A DNA stretch of 64,000 nt from positions 124,001-188,000 of the forward strand of contig NZ_JAFMOY010000133.1 in NCBI RefSeq assembly GCF_019049625.1. The letters run 5' to 3'. The stretch comes from Rahnella ecdela. GTDB taxonomy: Bacteria; Pseudomonadota; Gammaproteobacteria; Enterobacterales; Enterobacteriaceae. The notes under the pieces were generated by a model, which was given only the letters and a program-made list of their open reading frames with translations, was not told the origin of the DNA and made no database searches. Below, piece by piece: positions 1 to 9,485 of this stretch. Every line of letters begins with the position of its first letter. The first letter of the stretch is position 1. The translations under genes were made by a program, and so were the position numbers.

Positions 1-108
1 CTCAACGATGCCAGCGCCAGCCTGCTGAAAGAAAACCTGACTGCACTGATCCCGATGCTGCCAGCAGAATACGCCAGCGGTATTGAATGGGCGATTGAGA
101 AGCTTTAA
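1..108 (+). CDS. C-terminal end of an unidentified protein
   Basis: An open frame enters at base 1 and ends at TAA 106-108, giving 35 residues that finish in EWAIEKL. The preceding part lies outside the window. The fragment is helical-looking and has normal enterobacterial codon use, but nothing in it identifies a family. It converges with ybbP across a short hairpin, so it is not part of the ybbA-ybbP operon. Confidence 0.5.
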   Translation, partial: LNDASASLLKENLTALIPMLPAEYASGIEWAIEKL

Positions 109-119
109 GGCGATCTGTT

Positions 120-140
120 CCTCCCCCTTCGCAGGGGAGG
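120..140. terminator. Hairpin between convergent genes
   Basis: CCTCCCC (120-126) pairs with GGGGAGG (134-140) around a 7-nt loop. It lies between the stop of the partial rightward gene and the stop of leftward ybbP, a position suited to a bidirectional terminator. There is no good T-tract on either side, so function is uncertain. Confidence 0.4.
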
Positions 141-150
141 AGCAAAACCA

Positions 151-2583
151 TCAACTGTCGTACTGGCGGAACAAGGCCCGTCCCCGCAGCAACCGCACAC
201 CCAGCCAGCCGCCACAGACGGACAACAGCACCGCGCTGACTACCGGTACCGCAATCCACATCAGGTAATTCGGTTCCCACGGGAAATCGAACACTTTGCG
301 TTGCAGCAGCCATAATGCGGCTTCCGCGCCAATTGCTGCGGCGATACCTGCGACCAGTCCGAGCACGGCAAATTCGCACCACAGTGTCCGGTGAAGCATT
401 TTTTTGCTGGCACCCAGAGTGCGGTACACGATCAGTTCCTGACGGCGCTGTCGCATGCCGACCTGAATCTGCGCCAGCAACAGCAAGCCGCCGCACAGCA
501 TCACCAGCAGCACCATCACTTCCAGCGCCCTGCTCACCTGCTGCAATACCTGTCCGACCTGACGCAGAATCGAACCTATATCCAGCAAACTCAGCGTCGG
601 GAACTGGCGGTTAAGCTGTGTAATGGTGCTGACATCCCCGTGATAACGGAAACTGGTCAGCCAGCTTTGCGGCTGTGCATCCAGCGCGCCCGGCGGGAAG
701 ATGAAGTAGAAATTCGGCTTCAGGCTGTCCCAGTCCACTTTACGCAGGCTGGTAATTTTCGCGCTGAATTCCTGCGTATCGCCGCTGAATGTTACAGTAT
801 CGCCAAGTTTCAGCCCAAGACGCCCCGCCAGCCCTTCGTCAATCGACACTTCACCGGCTTTCGGCGGCCCGTTACCTGCGACCAGCGGATTATGATCCGG
901 CAGTCCTTCCATCCAGGTCAGATTCAGCTCACGGTTCACTGCTTCCCCGCCCGCGTCGTCCGGCTTGATGATATCCGTAGCGACCTTATCGTTAATCTTC
1001 GTCAGGCGAACCCGCACAATCGGATAGAAGGTTTCCGGCTCCGCTTTATGCTGATGCAGGAAATCCGTGACCTGCGGAATTTGCTCTTTGGTGATGTTGA
1101 GCAGGAAGTAATTCGGGCTGTCCGGCGGCAGCTGTTGCTCCCAGCGATCCAGCAAATCTCCGCGCATCACCAGCAGCAATGCCAGCAACATAAACGACAT
1201 CGAGAACGCGGCCAGCTGGCTTAGCGTCACCCATGGCTGGCGCAGCAGACGGTTAACCGCAAGGCGCAGCGGCAACTGACGGAAGGTGAGTTTGCGTAAT
1301 AACAGCAGCGCGCCCCAGCCAATCACACCGAGCAACAGCGAAAGCACCAGCACGCCGGCCAGCAGTGACCAGAGCAGCGAACTGCCGCCCATCAGCGCGG
1401 CCAGCAGACCAACGACGACCAGCACCATCACCGGCAGGAAATAACGCAGCGGCCAAACATTGGCCACCACATCCTGACGCAGCACCCGCAGCGGCTGGGT
1501 GGCCAGTAACTGGCGGTAAGGACGTATGCCGATCAGCAGGGAAATCACCACCATCGCGCCCATCGACCATACCCACGGCCAGCCACCGGCAGGCGGCAAG
1601 GCCGCAGGCAGAACCGGCGCCAGCACTTTCATCAGTACTGCCTCAAATACCAGGCCGACCACGCTGCCGCAAATTCCCGCCAGCACCAGCACTGCCAGCC
1701 ACTGACCGATAATCAGTTTTTGCAGCGCCTTTTTCCCGGCACCCAGCGTTTTCAGCACTGCGACCAAATCGTAACGGCTGCGGCAGTAATGCCCCATCGA
1801 CACAGCAATGGCAGCAATCGACAACATCAGTGTCAGCAGTGCTGACAGCGTGAGGAACTGCTGGGAGCGCTGCAACGATTTACCCAGCGCGCCTTCGGAA
1901 TCTTCCATTCCGCTCCAGCGCTGATCGGGCTTGAGCAAACCTTTGATTGCCTCGCCATAGGTCTGAATGGCCTGCGGCGAACCGGCAAACATATAACGAT
2001 AGGTCAGACGACTGCCTGGCTGAATGGCACCGGTTTTTGGCACATCATCCAGACTCATGATCACTCGGGGCGCAGTCTGGAACGGGTTAAAGCCCGAATC
2101 CGGCTCCTGAACAATCACACCGGCAATTTTCAGTGTGGTGTCGCCGACATCGAGATTGTCGCCGACTTTCACATTCAGCAGCGCCAGTAAACGCGGCGCG
2201 ACCAGCACGGTGCCCGGCTCAGGTTTCTGCCCTGCCGGTTCAGTTTGTAACGCGCCATACAGCGGATACGCCAGATCGGTGGCTTTTACCGCTGCCAGCT
2301 GCGGTGTTTCACCGGCAAACGTCATGGTCATGAAAGAGAGCTGGCGGCTGACTTTCAGCCCCTGCGACTGCGCATCCTGCAACCAGGCTTCAGTAATCGG
2401 ATGGGCAGAACGCAGCACGCGATCGCCGGCGATAAATTCGCGGCTTTGCTGGCTCAGCCCTTTGTCCATGCGGTCGCTGATGCTGCCGAGCGCCAGCACA
2501 CAGGCGACCGCCAGCGTCAGCGCCAGCCAGACGATAAGCAGCGATGGCGAACGCCATTCCCGCCAGAACCAGCGCCAGATCAT
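151..2583 (-). CDS. ybbP: FtsX-type ABC transporter permease YbbP
   Basis: A large inner-membrane permease of about 810 residues, close to the 804 of E. coli YbbP. The sequence has an N-terminal membrane helix, a long periplasmic region, a cluster of helices with an FtsX-like segment, a second periplasmic domain and a last FtsX-like four-helix block near the C-terminus. That is the MacB/LolC-type layout with duplicated FtsX units. The start at 2583 (MIWRWFWREW) overlaps the ybbA stop by 4 nt (ATGA); a start 16 codons upstream is possible but would lie further inside ybbA. It pairs with the YbbA ATPase. The substrate is unknown; export or extraction of envelope lipids has been suggested for the family. 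Confidence 0.93.
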   Translation of the reverse strand: MIWRWFWREWRSPSLLIVWLALTLAVACVLALGSISDRMDKGLSQQSREFIAGDRVLRSAHPITEAWLQDAQSQGLKVSRQLSFMTMTFAGETPQLAAVKATDLAYPLYGALQTEPAGQKPEPGTVLVAPRLLALLNVKVGDNLDVGDTTLKIAGVIVQEPDSGFNPFQTAPRVIMSLDDVPKTGAIQPGSRLTYRYMFAGSPQAIQTYGEAIKGLLKPDQRWSGMEDSEGALGKSLQRSQQFLTLSALLTLMLSIAAIAVSMGHYCRSRYDLVAVLKTLGAGKKALQKLIIGQWLAVLVLAGICGSVVGLVFEAVLMKVLAPVLPAALPPAGGWPWVWSMGAMVVISLLIGIRPYRQLLATQPLRVLRQDVVANVWPLRYFLPVMVLVVVGLLAALMGGSSLLWSLLAGVLVLSLLLGVIGWGALLLLRKLTFRQLPLRLAVNRLLRQPWVTLSQLAAFSMSFMLLALLLVMRGDLLDRWEQQLPPDSPNYFLLNITKEQIPQVTDFLHQHKAEPETFYPIVRVRLTKINDKVATDIIKPDDAGGEAVNRELNLTWMEGLPDHNPLVAGNGPPKAGEVSIDEGLAGRLGLKLGDTVTFSGDTQEFSAKITSLRKVDWDSLKPNFYFIFPPGALDAQPQSWLTSFRYHGDVSTITQLNRQFPTLSLLDIGSILRQVGQVLQQVSRALEVMVLLVMLCGGLLLLAQIQVGMRQRRQELIVYRTLGASKKMLHRTLWCEFAVLGLVAGIAAAIGAEAALWLLQRKVFDFPWEPNYLMWIAVPVVSAVLLSVCGGWLGVRLLRGRALFRQYDS

Positions 2584-3266
2584 GCTTCCTCCCACAATTT
2601 CCCGTCGCGCAGACGCAACCGCCGCTGACAACGTGCCGCCAGCTGTTCGTCGTGCGTGACCAGGATCAGCGTGGTCGCCGCATCGCGGTTCAGTGAAAAA
2701 AGCAGGTCAACAATACGTTCGCCGGTCGCGCGATCCAGATTACCGGTCGGCTCATCGGCAAAGAGCAATTTGGGTTTGCCGATAAATGCCCGCGCCAGTG
2801 CCACGCGCTGCTGTTCGCCGCCGGAAAGCTGCGCCGGAAGATGATGCAGACGCCCGCCCAGTCCGAGGCTTTCCAGCAACTGCACCGCCTGCCGACGGCT
2901 GCTGCTGTCGCTTTCTCCGCGTAGAAGCGCAGGAAGCTGCACGTTTTCCAGCGCGTTAAGCGTCGGCACCAGCATGAACGACTGGAACACGAAGCCGACA
3001 TTTTTTGCCCGAAGCGCTGCACGCCCTTCTTCGTTGAGTTCTCCGAGAGATTTACCGAGTAATTTCACGTCGCCGCTGGAGCCATCGTCCAGCCCGGCAA
3101 GAATGCCAAGCAGGGTAGATTTACCGGAACCGGATTCGCCAATCAGAGCAATTGTCTGGGCGGGTTTGACAACCAGCTCCACACCGGACAGGATGGTGAG
3201 CTGACCTTCACCCTGACCGACGTGCTTACTTAGATGATGAACTTCAAGAATATTTTCCGCTGGCAT
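2580..3266 (-). CDS. ybbA: ABC transporter ATPase YbbA
   Basis: A 228-residue ATPase of the LolD/MacB-like class, matching E. coli YbbA throughout (MPAENI at the start). Visible motifs are the Walker A GESGSGKST (43-51), Q-loop Q95, signature LSGGEQQR (147-154), Walker B LLFADE (167-172) and the H-loop histidine near 205. It energises the YbbP permease, with which it overlaps by 4 nt. Its first 33 bases overlap the first 33 bases of divergent tesA, so the promoter of each gene lies inside the coding sequence of the other, as in E. coli. Confidence 0.95.
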   Translation of the reverse strand: MPAENILEVHHLSKHVGQGEGQLTILSGVELVVKPAQTIALIGESGSGKSTLLGILAGLDDGSSGDVKLLGKSLGELNEEGRAALRAKNVGFVFQSFMLVPTLNALENVQLPALLRGESDSSSRRQAVQLLESLGLGGRLHHLPAQLSGGEQQRVALARAFIGKPKLLFADEPTGNLDRATGERIVDLLFSLNRDAATTLILVTHDEQLAARCQRRLRLRDGKLWEEA

Positions 3267-3866
3267 CTCCCCTTCCTTATGTTGTTAGGATTATTGAGTT
3301 TTCGCGCCGTTGCTGCTGATAACTTGCTGATTATTGGCGACAGTTTGAGTGCTGTCTATCGCCTTCCGGTAGCCGAATCCTGGCCGACATTACTGAATAA
3401 CAAATGGCAAAAGGAAGGTGGAAAGCCCACCATTATTAACGCCAGCATCAGTGGCGATACCGCTGAACAAGGGCTGGCGCGTTTACAAACTTTGCTGCAA
3501 CAGCATCATCCGCGCTGGGTGCTGATTGAACTGGGCGCCAACGACGGATTACGCGGTTTCCCGCCGCAAACTATTTCGCAAACGCTGACGCAGATTATCA
3601 GCCAGGTCAAAAAGACCAATGCCGAGCCGCTGCTGATGCAAATCCGCCTGCCGCCTAATTATGGCCGCCGCTACGGTGATGCGTTCTACGCCATTTATCC
3701 GGCGCTGGCGAAGCAGGAAAACATCCCGCTGGTGCCGTTCTTTATGGAACAGGTCGCCGTAAAACCTGAATGGATGCAGGACGACGGATTACATCCGGCG
3801 CTGGCAGCACAGTCGTTTATTGCCGACTGGATGTCAGAAAAACTCACGCCGTTACTGACGCATTAA
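3234..3866 (+). CDS. tesA: Periplasmic acyl-CoA thioesterase I / lysophospholipase L1
   Basis: A 210-residue SGNH hydrolase very close to E. coli TesA (MMNFKNIFRWHLPF start). A signal peptide of about 27 residues ends at AVA before ADNLL, placing the enzyme in the periplasm, where it hydrolyses acyl thioesters, lysophospholipids and arylesters. Catalytic Ser37 sits in the GDS block, oxyanion residues are Gly74 and Asn103 (GAND), and the Asp/His pair is D184/H187 in DDGLHP. Block I reads GDSLSAVYR where E. coli has GDSLSAGYR, a glycine-to-valine change beside the nucleophile. The start overlaps the start of divergent ybbA. Confidence 0.95.
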   Translation: MMNFKNIFRWHLPFLMLLGLLSFRAVAADNLLIIGDSLSAVYRLPVAESWPTLLNNKWQKEGGKPTIINASISGDTAEQGLARLQTLLQQHHPRWVLIELGANDGLRGFPPQTISQTLTQIISQVKKTNAEPLLMQIRLPPNYGRRYGDAFYAIYPALAKQENIPLVPFFMEQVAVKPEWMQDDGLHPALAAQSFIADWMSEKLTPLLTH

Positions 3867-3986
3867 GTTTAAAATACGACGAATAAAATAATACCGGGAC
3901 GTGAGTAAAACCAAGACGTTACCTTTTCATCCGACTCCCTAGTAAATCACAGTCATAAAAAATAGGGACATCCCACAGGTAAAGTT

Positions 3987-4763
3987 ATGCAAAAAGCTGT
4001 ATTAATCACCGGTTGTTCCAGTGGTATCGGGTTAGTCGCCGCACAAGATTTACGCGCCCGCGGCTACCGGGTACTGGCGGCATGTCGTAAAACCCAGGAT
4101 ATCGACACGCTGCAACAAATGGGTTTTGAAACTGTTCAGCTCGATCTTGATGACAAACAGAGTGTCGAACTCGCCGCCGCCGAAGTGATTGCGCTGACGG
4201 GAAACCGCCTGTACGGCCTGTTTAACAATGCCGGTTATGGCGTTTACGGTCCGCTCAGTACCATCAGCCGCGCTCAGTTCGAGCAGCAATTCTCCACGAA
4301 TCTTTTCGGTACGCATCAGTTGACCCAGCTCCTGCTGCCCGCCATGTTGCCGCACGGCGAAGGCCGCATTATCCAGACCAGTTCGGTGATGGGGCTGATT
4401 ACCACGCCGCGTCGTGGCGTTTATGCCGCCAGTAAATTTGCGCTGGAAGCCTGGTCCGACACGCTGCGTATGGAGCTGCATGGCACGGGGATTCAGGTCA
4501 GCCTGATTGAACCCGGCCCGCTGAGCAGCAACTTCACCGCCAACGTCAGTCAGTCTCAGGCCGGCCAGCCGGTAGTAAATCCGGGCATTGCACGACGTTT
4601 TACACTCAAGCCGGAGGCAGTTTTACCCAAACTGCACCATGCTTTAGAAAACCCGCGCGCACGTTTTCGTTATCCGGTCACCCTGGTCGCCCATGCACTG
4701 GCAGTGCTTAAGCGCCTGTTACCAGCCCGTATGCTGGACAAAATATTACGCGGAAACAGCTAA
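3987..4763 (+). CDS. ybbO: SDR-family NAD(P)-dependent oxidoreductase YbbO
   Basis: A 258-residue short-chain dehydrogenase with the cofactor motif TGCSSGIG (8-15), NNAG (80-83), catalytic Ser near 132-133 and Y146-x3-K150 (YAASK). E. coli YbbO lies at the same place, between tesA and cnoX, and has been linked to reduction of medium- and long-chain aldehydes. A cytosolic Rossmann enzyme with no signal peptide is expected and seen. The start at 3987 follows a purine-rich stretch. The family is certain from the motifs; the substrate is inferred from synteny. Confidence 0.9.
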   Translation: MQKAVLITGCSSGIGLVAAQDLRARGYRVLAACRKTQDIDTLQQMGFETVQLDLDDKQSVELAAAEVIALTGNRLYGLFNNAGYGVYGPLSTISRAQFEQQFSTNLFGTHQLTQLLLPAMLPHGEGRIIQTSSVMGLITTPRRGVYAASKFALEAWSDTLRMELHGTGIQVSLIEPGPLSSNFTANVSQSQAGQPVVNPGIARRFTLKPEAVLPKLHHALENPRARFRYPVTLVAHALAVLKRLLPARMLDKILRGNS

Positions 4764-4850
4764 GTAAAAGCGATAAGGGGTTGAAGCGGCACGAGTCGCC
4801 CCCATCTTATTTTTAATGCTTTAAACGCCTTAGTTAGAGGGAACGAATTC

Positions 4851-5708
4851 ATGCTTGCACAACCTACAGTAATCGATATCAACGAAACCAACCTGCACCA
4901 GACGCTGGAACAATCCATGTCTGTGCCGGTGATGTTCTATTTCTGGTCTGAACGCAGCCAGCACTGCCTGCAACTGGGGCCTGTCCTCGACAAACTGGCG
5001 GTGGAATATGCCGGTCAGCTGATTCTGGCGAAAGTGGACTGCGATACCGAGCAGATGATTGCCCAGCAATTTGGTCTGCGTTCGATCCCTGCGGTTTACC
5101 TGTTTAAAGACGGTCAGCCGGTCGATGGTTTCCAGGGCCCGCAGCCGGAAGAAGTGATCCGCGAATTGCTGCAAAAAGTGCTGCCGAAAGAAGAAGAGCT
5201 GAAACTGGCTCAGGCGCAGGAACTGTTGCAGGCGGGCAATGCGGCGGAAGCCCTGCCGTTACTGAAAGACGCCTGGCAGTTGAGCAATCAGCGCAGTGAT
5301 ATCGGTCTGTTGCTGGCTGAAACGCAGATTCACTTAAACCGCACCGAAGATGCCGAAGCCGTGCTGGCGACCATCCCGTTGCAGGATAAAGACTCCCGTT
5401 ATCAGGGGCTGATTGCGCAAATCGAACTGCTGAAACAGGCGGCAGATACGCCGGAAATTCAGCTGCTGCAACAGGAATTACAACAAGATCCTGAGAACGC
5501 AGAACTCATCGTTAAACTCAGCCTGCAATTACATCAGGTCGGGCGTAACGAAGAAGCCCTGGAACTGCTGATGGCGCCGCTGAAAAAAGATTTAGGTGCG
5601 GCGAACGGTGCTGCGCGTAAAACACTGATGGATATTATGGCCGCCCTCGGTACCGGCGATGCGCTGGCTGCCAAATATCGCCGCCAGTTATATTCCCTGC
5701 TGTACTAA
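4851..5708 (+). CDS. cnoX: Chaperedoxin CnoX (YbbN)
   Basis: A 285-residue protein with an N-terminal thioredoxin fold and a C-terminal tetratricopeptide-type helical region, collinear with E. coli CnoX (284 residues). The redox motif is SQHC (36-39): only the second cysteine remains, so it cannot act as a dithiol thioredoxin. The family holds clients during hypochlorous acid stress and hands them to GroEL or DnaK. Within the Trx domain, [17 protein letters not shown] is strongly conserved. A strong hairpin terminator follows 28 nt after the stop, so it is probably the last gene of the tesA-ybbO-cnoX direction. Confidence 0.95.
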   Translation: MLAQPTVIDINETNLHQTLEQSMSVPVMFYFWSERSQHCLQLGPVLDKLAVEYAGQLILAKVDCDTEQMIAQQFGLRSIPAVYLFKDGQPVDGFQGPQPEEVIRELLQKVLPKEEELKLAQAQELLQAGNAAEALPLLKDAWQLSNQRSDIGLLLAETQIHLNRTEDAEAVLATIPLQDKDSRYQGLIAQIELLKQAADTPEIQLLQQELQQDPENAELIVKLSLQLHQVGRNEEALELLMAPLKKDLGAANGAARKTLMDIMAALGTGDALAAKYRRQLYSLLY

Positions 5709-5736
5709 CTCATAAGGCACGAGCGCAAAACGCCAG

Positions 5737-5770
5737 ACGCACGTCACTGAACAGGACGTGCGTTTTTTTT
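5737..5770 (+). terminator. Rho-independent terminator of cnoX
   Basis: ACGCACGTC (5737-5745) pairs perfectly with GACGTGCGT (5755-5763), and the helix runs into eight T residues ending at 5770. Confidence 0.93.
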
Positions 5771-5944
5771 GGACCGTTCCCCGCCTTTTATCCCCTGAAC
5801 TATCCTTTATTAATACGATGTGACCGTTATTTGTGCGACAATTGAGCACACACTTTGCCGGCTGGCAGATGTGCCAGGGACATGTTTTTACTCGACTATT
5901 TCATCCGGAATAGTCAGGACACAGTTTTACAGGAGTTTCATACT

Positions 5945-6865
5945 ATGTTTGATCTGATTCCCATTCCTATCCTCATTCTGATCGTGCTGGCGCTGCTGGT
6001 GGTTTACGCCGGGATCAAGATCGTGCCGCAAGGCTATCAGTGGACCGTCGAACGCTTCGGGCGTTACACCAAAACCCTGATGCCGGGGCTGAATCTGGTG
6101 GTGCCATTTGTGGACCGCATTGGCCGTAAAATCAATATGATGGAACAGGTGCTGGATATTCCTTCTCAGGAAGTGATTTCCCGCGATAACGCCAATGTTG
6201 CCATCGACGCAGTCTGCTTTATTCAGGTCATTGATCCGGCTCGCGCTGCGTATGAAGTGAGCAATCTGGAGCAGGCAATCGTCAACCTGACCATGACTAA
6301 CTTCCGTACAGTTCTGGGCTCAATGGAACTCGACGAAATGCTGTCACAACGCGACAACATCAACGCACGTTTGCTGCATATTGTCGATGAAGCCACCAAT
6401 CCGTGGGGCGTTAAAATTACCCGTATCGAAATCCGTGATGTGCGTCCGCCTGCTGAACTTATCTCCGCAATGAACGCGCAGATGAAAGCCGAGCGTACAA
6501 AGCGTGCCGATATTCTGGAAGCGGAAGGCGTGCGTCAGTCTGCCATTTTACGTGCTGAAGGTGAAAAGCAGTCGCAAATTCTGAAAGCAGAAGGTGAACG
6601 TCAGTCGGCGTTCCTGCAGGCTGAAGCGCGTGAGCGTGCGGCTGAAGCAGAAGCCCAGGCGACCAAAATGGTGTCCGAAGCGATTGAAGCCGGCAGCGTG
6701 CAGGCGATTAACTACTTCGTGGCACAAAAATATACCGATGCACTGACCAAAATCGGCTCTGCTAATAACAGCAAAATCATCATGATGCCGCTGGATGCCA
6801 CCAGTCTGATGGGCTCCATTGGCGGGATTGCTGAGCTGCTGAAAGAAACCAAAGGCGGCAAATAA
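5945..6865 (+). CDS. qmcA: SPFH/stomatin-family membrane protein QmcA
   Basis: A 306-residue protein with one N-terminal membrane helix (about 4-25), an SPFH (band 7) domain and a long C-terminal amphipathic coil containing repeated units such as [10 protein letters not shown] and [10 protein letters not shown]. It matches E. coli QmcA, which forms large oligomeric membrane cages in the FtsH/HflKC functional circle. The start at 5945 (MFDLIP) is chosen because AGGAG lies 8-12 nt upstream; an in-frame start 30 codons earlier has no such site and would add residues absent from the family. Its stop overlaps the ybbJ start by one base (TAATG), indicating a two-gene operon. Confidence 0.95.
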   Translation: MFDLIPIPILILIVLALLVVYAGIKIVPQGYQWTVERFGRYTKTLMPGLNLVVPFVDRIGRKINMMEQVLDIPSQEVISRDNANVAIDAVCFIQVIDPARAAYEVSNLEQAIVNLTMTNFRTVLGSMELDEMLSQRDNINARLLHIVDEATNPWGVKITRIEIRDVRPPAELISAMNAQMKAERTKRADILEAEGVRQSAILRAEGEKQSQILKAEGERQSAFLQAEARERAAEAEAQATKMVSEAIEAGSVQAINYFVAQKYTDALTKIGSANNSKIIMMPLDATSLMGSIGGIAELLKETKGGK

Positions 6866-7320
6866 TGCTGCATGATTTCATGGCAAATCCGCACGTATTC
6901 TGGCTGTCTCTGGGTGGCCTGTTACTGGCGGCTGAGCTGGTGGGTGCGAGTGGTTACTTGCTGTGGAGTGGCGTGGCAGCGGCGGTTGTGGGCGCTGTCA
7001 CGTGGATAATTCCGCTACCGTGGGAATGGCAGGGTACCGCGTTTGCGCTGCTGACTATTCTGGCGGCGTGGCTATGGTGGAAGTGGCTGAATCAGCGGGT
7101 AGATAAATCTGCGGGAAATTCATCGCTGAATCAGCGCGGCCAGCAGTTAGTGGGCACTCACGCCACCGTGCTGGAACCGGTAATCAATCAGTTCACGCGG
7201 GTGCAAATCGGTGACAGCAGCTGGCGGGCAATCTGCACGTCGCCGCTGAACGTCGGTGACAAAGTGATTATCACCGGCGTGGAAGGCGCGACGCTGCGCG
7301 TGGAACCCGATATCAGTTAA
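6865..7320 (+). CDS. ybbJ: NfeD-like membrane protein YbbJ
   Basis: A 151-residue protein with two to three N-terminal hydrophobic helices, including a [12 protein letters not shown] loop, and a soluble C-terminal OB-fold (about 85-150) ending in GATLRVEPD. This is the short NfeD family that is almost always coupled to a stomatin/SPFH protein and thought to act with it in membrane quality control. Translation is coupled to qmcA (TAATG). Its last bases overlap the last bases of convergent cueR by 4 nt, the same compact arrangement as in E. coli. Confidence 0.93.
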   Translation: MLHDFMANPHVFWLSLGGLLLAAELVGASGYLLWSGVAAAVVGAVTWIIPLPWEWQGTAFALLTILAAWLWWKWLNQRVDKSAGNSSLNQRGQQLVGTHATVLEPVINQFTRVQIGDSSWRAICTSPLNVGDKVIITGVEGATLRVEPDIS

Positions 7321-7724
7321 TGCTGCTTTTGGTGGCAGCATCCGGACAGATTATCAATGATCGGGCAGTCCGCCCCTTCGTCGCCCGGACAGGCATCTGC
7401 CAGCGTCAGTAAGCGCTCACGCATCGCTTTCAGTTCTTCAATGTGCCGCTCAATTTCGGCGGCCTTTTCTAATGTCCGCGCTTTCACGTCCGCGCTGTGG
7501 CGATCCGGATTGTGGAATAATGCCACCAGTTCCTGACATTCTTCCAGCGTAAATCCGACCTGCCGCGCCTGACGTAATAACGTCAGTTCTTCGATATGTT
7601 TTTGTGCATAACTGCGGTAGCCGTTTTCGCTGCGAGCCGGTGCCGTGACCAGCCCTTTCTCTTCATAAAAACGAATCGCTTTACTGGTGAGACCGGTTTT
7701 TTTCGCCACATCACTAATGTTCAT
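7317..7724 (-). CDS. cueR: Copper-sensing MerR-family activator CueR
   Basis: A 135-residue regulator almost identical to E. coli CueR. It has the winged-helix DNA-binding domain (1-70, [20 protein letters not shown]), a dimerisation helix, the metal-loop cysteines C112 and C120 ([10 protein letters not shown]) and the SGCCH tail. It binds Cu(I), Ag(I) or Au(I) with very high affinity and untwists promoters with a 19-bp spacer. Its target copA now lies some 33 kb away because of the prophage, but the copA operator is intact at the right prophage boundary. Convergent overlap with ybbJ. Confidence 0.97.
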   Translation of the reverse strand: MNISDVAKKTGLTSKAIRFYEEKGLVTAPARSENGYRSYAQKHIEELTLLRQARQVGFTLEECQELVALFHNPDRHSADVKARTLEKAAEIERHIEELKAMRERLLTLADACPGDEGADCPIIDNLSGCCHQKQH

Positions 7725-7786
7725 TTCGCCTCCGCGACAAGCTGAATTTTGCTCATAATACGAACATCATACGCCATCAGAGACGA

Positions 7787-8578
7787 TCAGCTGTAATCAA
7801 CGGTGTGTTTTTTAGTGCGCAGAAGCAGCCACATCGGCAAAGGCAACGTCACGATCAGCAGGATCCACAGCAGCGAATATACTGACGTCACGCCATCGTT
7901 TTGCAAATTGATAAACATTTTGACCGGAATACCCTGCGGGAAATAGCAGAACACCATCACGATGCCGAACTCCCCGATGGCGCGCACCCAGGCGATCGCC
8001 ACACCGGCAGCCATCCCGCGTGAGGCCAGCGGTAATGTGAGGCGGATAAACACCTGAAACGGCGAAGCGCCGAGCGTTTTTCCGGCCTCCTCGACATCCT
8101 TCGGCACCGCTTCCAGCGCGCCTCTGGCGGAGAGTATAAAATACGGTAACGCACCATAAATCTGCGCCAGCACAAACGCGGGCGCATTGTTATTAAGCGT
8201 CATGCCGATAGCAGAAAGAATTTCCCCGACCGAGCCGTAAGGCCCGTAAACCGACACCAGCAAAATCCCCATCGCCAGCGGCGGGGTTAGCAACGGGATC
8301 AGCACCAGCACTTCCACAATCGTGCGCCAGCGCGATGACGTTTTTGCCAGCCAGAAGGCCACCGGCAAGCCGAGCAGAACAATCAGCCCCACAGATACCA
8401 GACTGAGCCCCAGCGAAACCGCCACCGAGTGGCTGTCGCCGTAAGCCAGATGAAAATCTGACCACGGCGTCAGGAACAGCAGCGTAACAAACGGCACCAT
8501 CAGCAGCGCCAGCGCGGGAACCGCCAGTCCTGACGCGCGCAACTTAAAGGTTTCCGCCTTTCGGTTTGTCATAACCAT
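7787..8578 (-). CDS. Molybdate/tungstate-type ABC transporter permease
   Basis: A 263-residue ModB/WtpB-type inner-membrane permease with about six membrane helices. The cytoplasmic EAA loop is visible: EEAGKTLGASPFQVFIRLTLP. The start at 8578 is the first ATG; a TTG three codons upstream and a second ATG at 8572 are alternatives. All of them overlap the 3' end of the binding-protein gene, so the two are translationally coupled. A ModE-like operator precedes the pair, supporting oxyanion (molybdate or tungstate) import. No ATPase gene follows: cueR is next. The ATPase must be encoded elsewhere or shared with the main modABC system. Motifs are seen; the substrate is inferred. Confidence 0.85.
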   Translation of the reverse strand: MVMTNRKAETFKLRASGLAVPALALLMVPFVTLLFLTPWSDFHLAYGDSHSVAVSLGLSLVSVGLIVLLGLPVAFWLAKTSSRWRTIVEVLVLIPLLTPPLAMGILLVSVYGPYGSVGEILSAIGMTLNNNAPAFVLAQIYGALPYFILSARGALEAVPKDVEEAGKTLGASPFQVFIRLTLPLASRGMAAGVAIAWVRAIGEFGIVMVFCYFPQGIPVKMFINLQNDGVTSVYSLLWILLIVTLPLPMWLLLRTKKHTVDYS

Positions 8579-9464
8579 TTTGTTCAAACAGCTTCTGACC
8601 CTTTGCGCTTTGCATATAGCGGATAAACTCTTTCGCCAGTTCCGGATGCGGCGCGTTGTTCAGCACCACCGCGTAGAACACCAGCGGCTGAGTGCTCAGC
8701 GTTTTTTCTTTGCCGGTCGCATCTTTCACATTGAAAGTCACTTTGCTGTACCAGTCTTTGCTCATCTGCGGATTGCTCAGGTTAATTTCATCCGGCAATT
8801 TGATGTACGGCAGATGGGCGGAAATGGTGGCGCTTTCGTAGCCCGATGCGGCATCAACCTGACCGGCTTCCAGACGCGTCAGCAATCCGCCTTCGCCGGA
8901 AATCTGTTTAGGGTTCTGCACATCGCCCAATACCGCTTTTTCCAGACCCGGCTGTTTGTAATAGTTTTCCGCCAGCATCATGGTGAAAATGATGTTCTGA
9001 CCTTGCGGATCGCTCACCGGATCAGTACGGCCAAATTGCAGCCCCGGCGTTTGCAGCACTTTCCACCACGGTTCTGCGCCTGCTTTACCGTCTTTAATCG
9101 CGGCAAATTTTTCGGCGTATTTGCCTTTCGGGTTATAGGCAATCACCATGCTGGTACTGGCAACCGGGATTGCCTGCCCCGCCATTCCGGCTTTTTGCAA
9201 GATCTCCACCGGTCCCGGCGTGATTGAAACAAACACATCCGCCACGACTTTTTTCGACGCCAGCAAGTTCGCCATGCCATATGCGCCCTGCCCCTGTCCC
9301 TGATAATTCACCTTCTTCTCTTTCGCGAAGTCCGGACCCAGATATTTGTCCATCACCACACCCATCGAACCGGCGTAGGTCACGCGAAAATCGTCAGCGG
9401 CTTGTGAAGCCTGCGCCGCCATTAATCCCGCCATCAGCACAAGCGTTGTCTGCATCTTTGCCAT
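8544..9464 (-). CDS. Periplasmic molybdate/tungstate-type substrate-binding protein
   Basis: A 306-residue binding protein with a cleavable signal peptide (about 1-22, MAKMQTTLVLMAGLMAAQAS then QAADDF). The mature part starts with DFRVTYAGSMGVVMDKYLGP and contains ADVFVSITPGPVEIL, the pattern of the WtpA/class II ModA-like family. The start at 9464 is preceded by AAGGGG; start codons 7 and 18 codons upstream lack this spacing. A ModE-type dyad lies 22-45 nt upstream of the ATG. The attL site lies about 120 bp upstream, so the prophage separates this gene from copA, which was its divergent neighbour before integration. Confidence 0.85.
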   Translation of the reverse strand: MAKMQTTLVLMAGLMAAQASQAADDFRVTYAGSMGVVMDKYLGPDFAKEKKVNYQGQGQGAYGMANLLASKKVVADVFVSITPGPVEILQKAGMAGQAIPVASTSMVIAYNPKGKYAEKFAAIKDGKAGAEPWWKVLQTPGLQFGRTDPVSDPQGQNIIFTMMLAENYYKQPGLEKAVLGDVQNPKQISGEGGLLTRLEAGQVDAASGYESATISAHLPYIKLPDEINLSNPQMSKDWYSKVTFNVKDATGKEKTLSTQPLVFYAVVLNNAPHPELAKEFIRYMQSAKGQKLFEQNGYDKPKGGNL

Positions 9465-9485
9465 CGAAATCCCCTTATCCTTCAT

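Noticed and set aside
391-1224. Long rightward open frame inside ybbP
   Set aside because: It is the antisense shadow of the ybbP coding sequence in GC-rich DNA; no ribosome site and no plausible protein features.
6550-6660. Tandem repeat in qmcA
   Set aside because: The repeated AEGExQS units are the normal coiled-coil segment of SPFH proteins and match E. coli QmcA.
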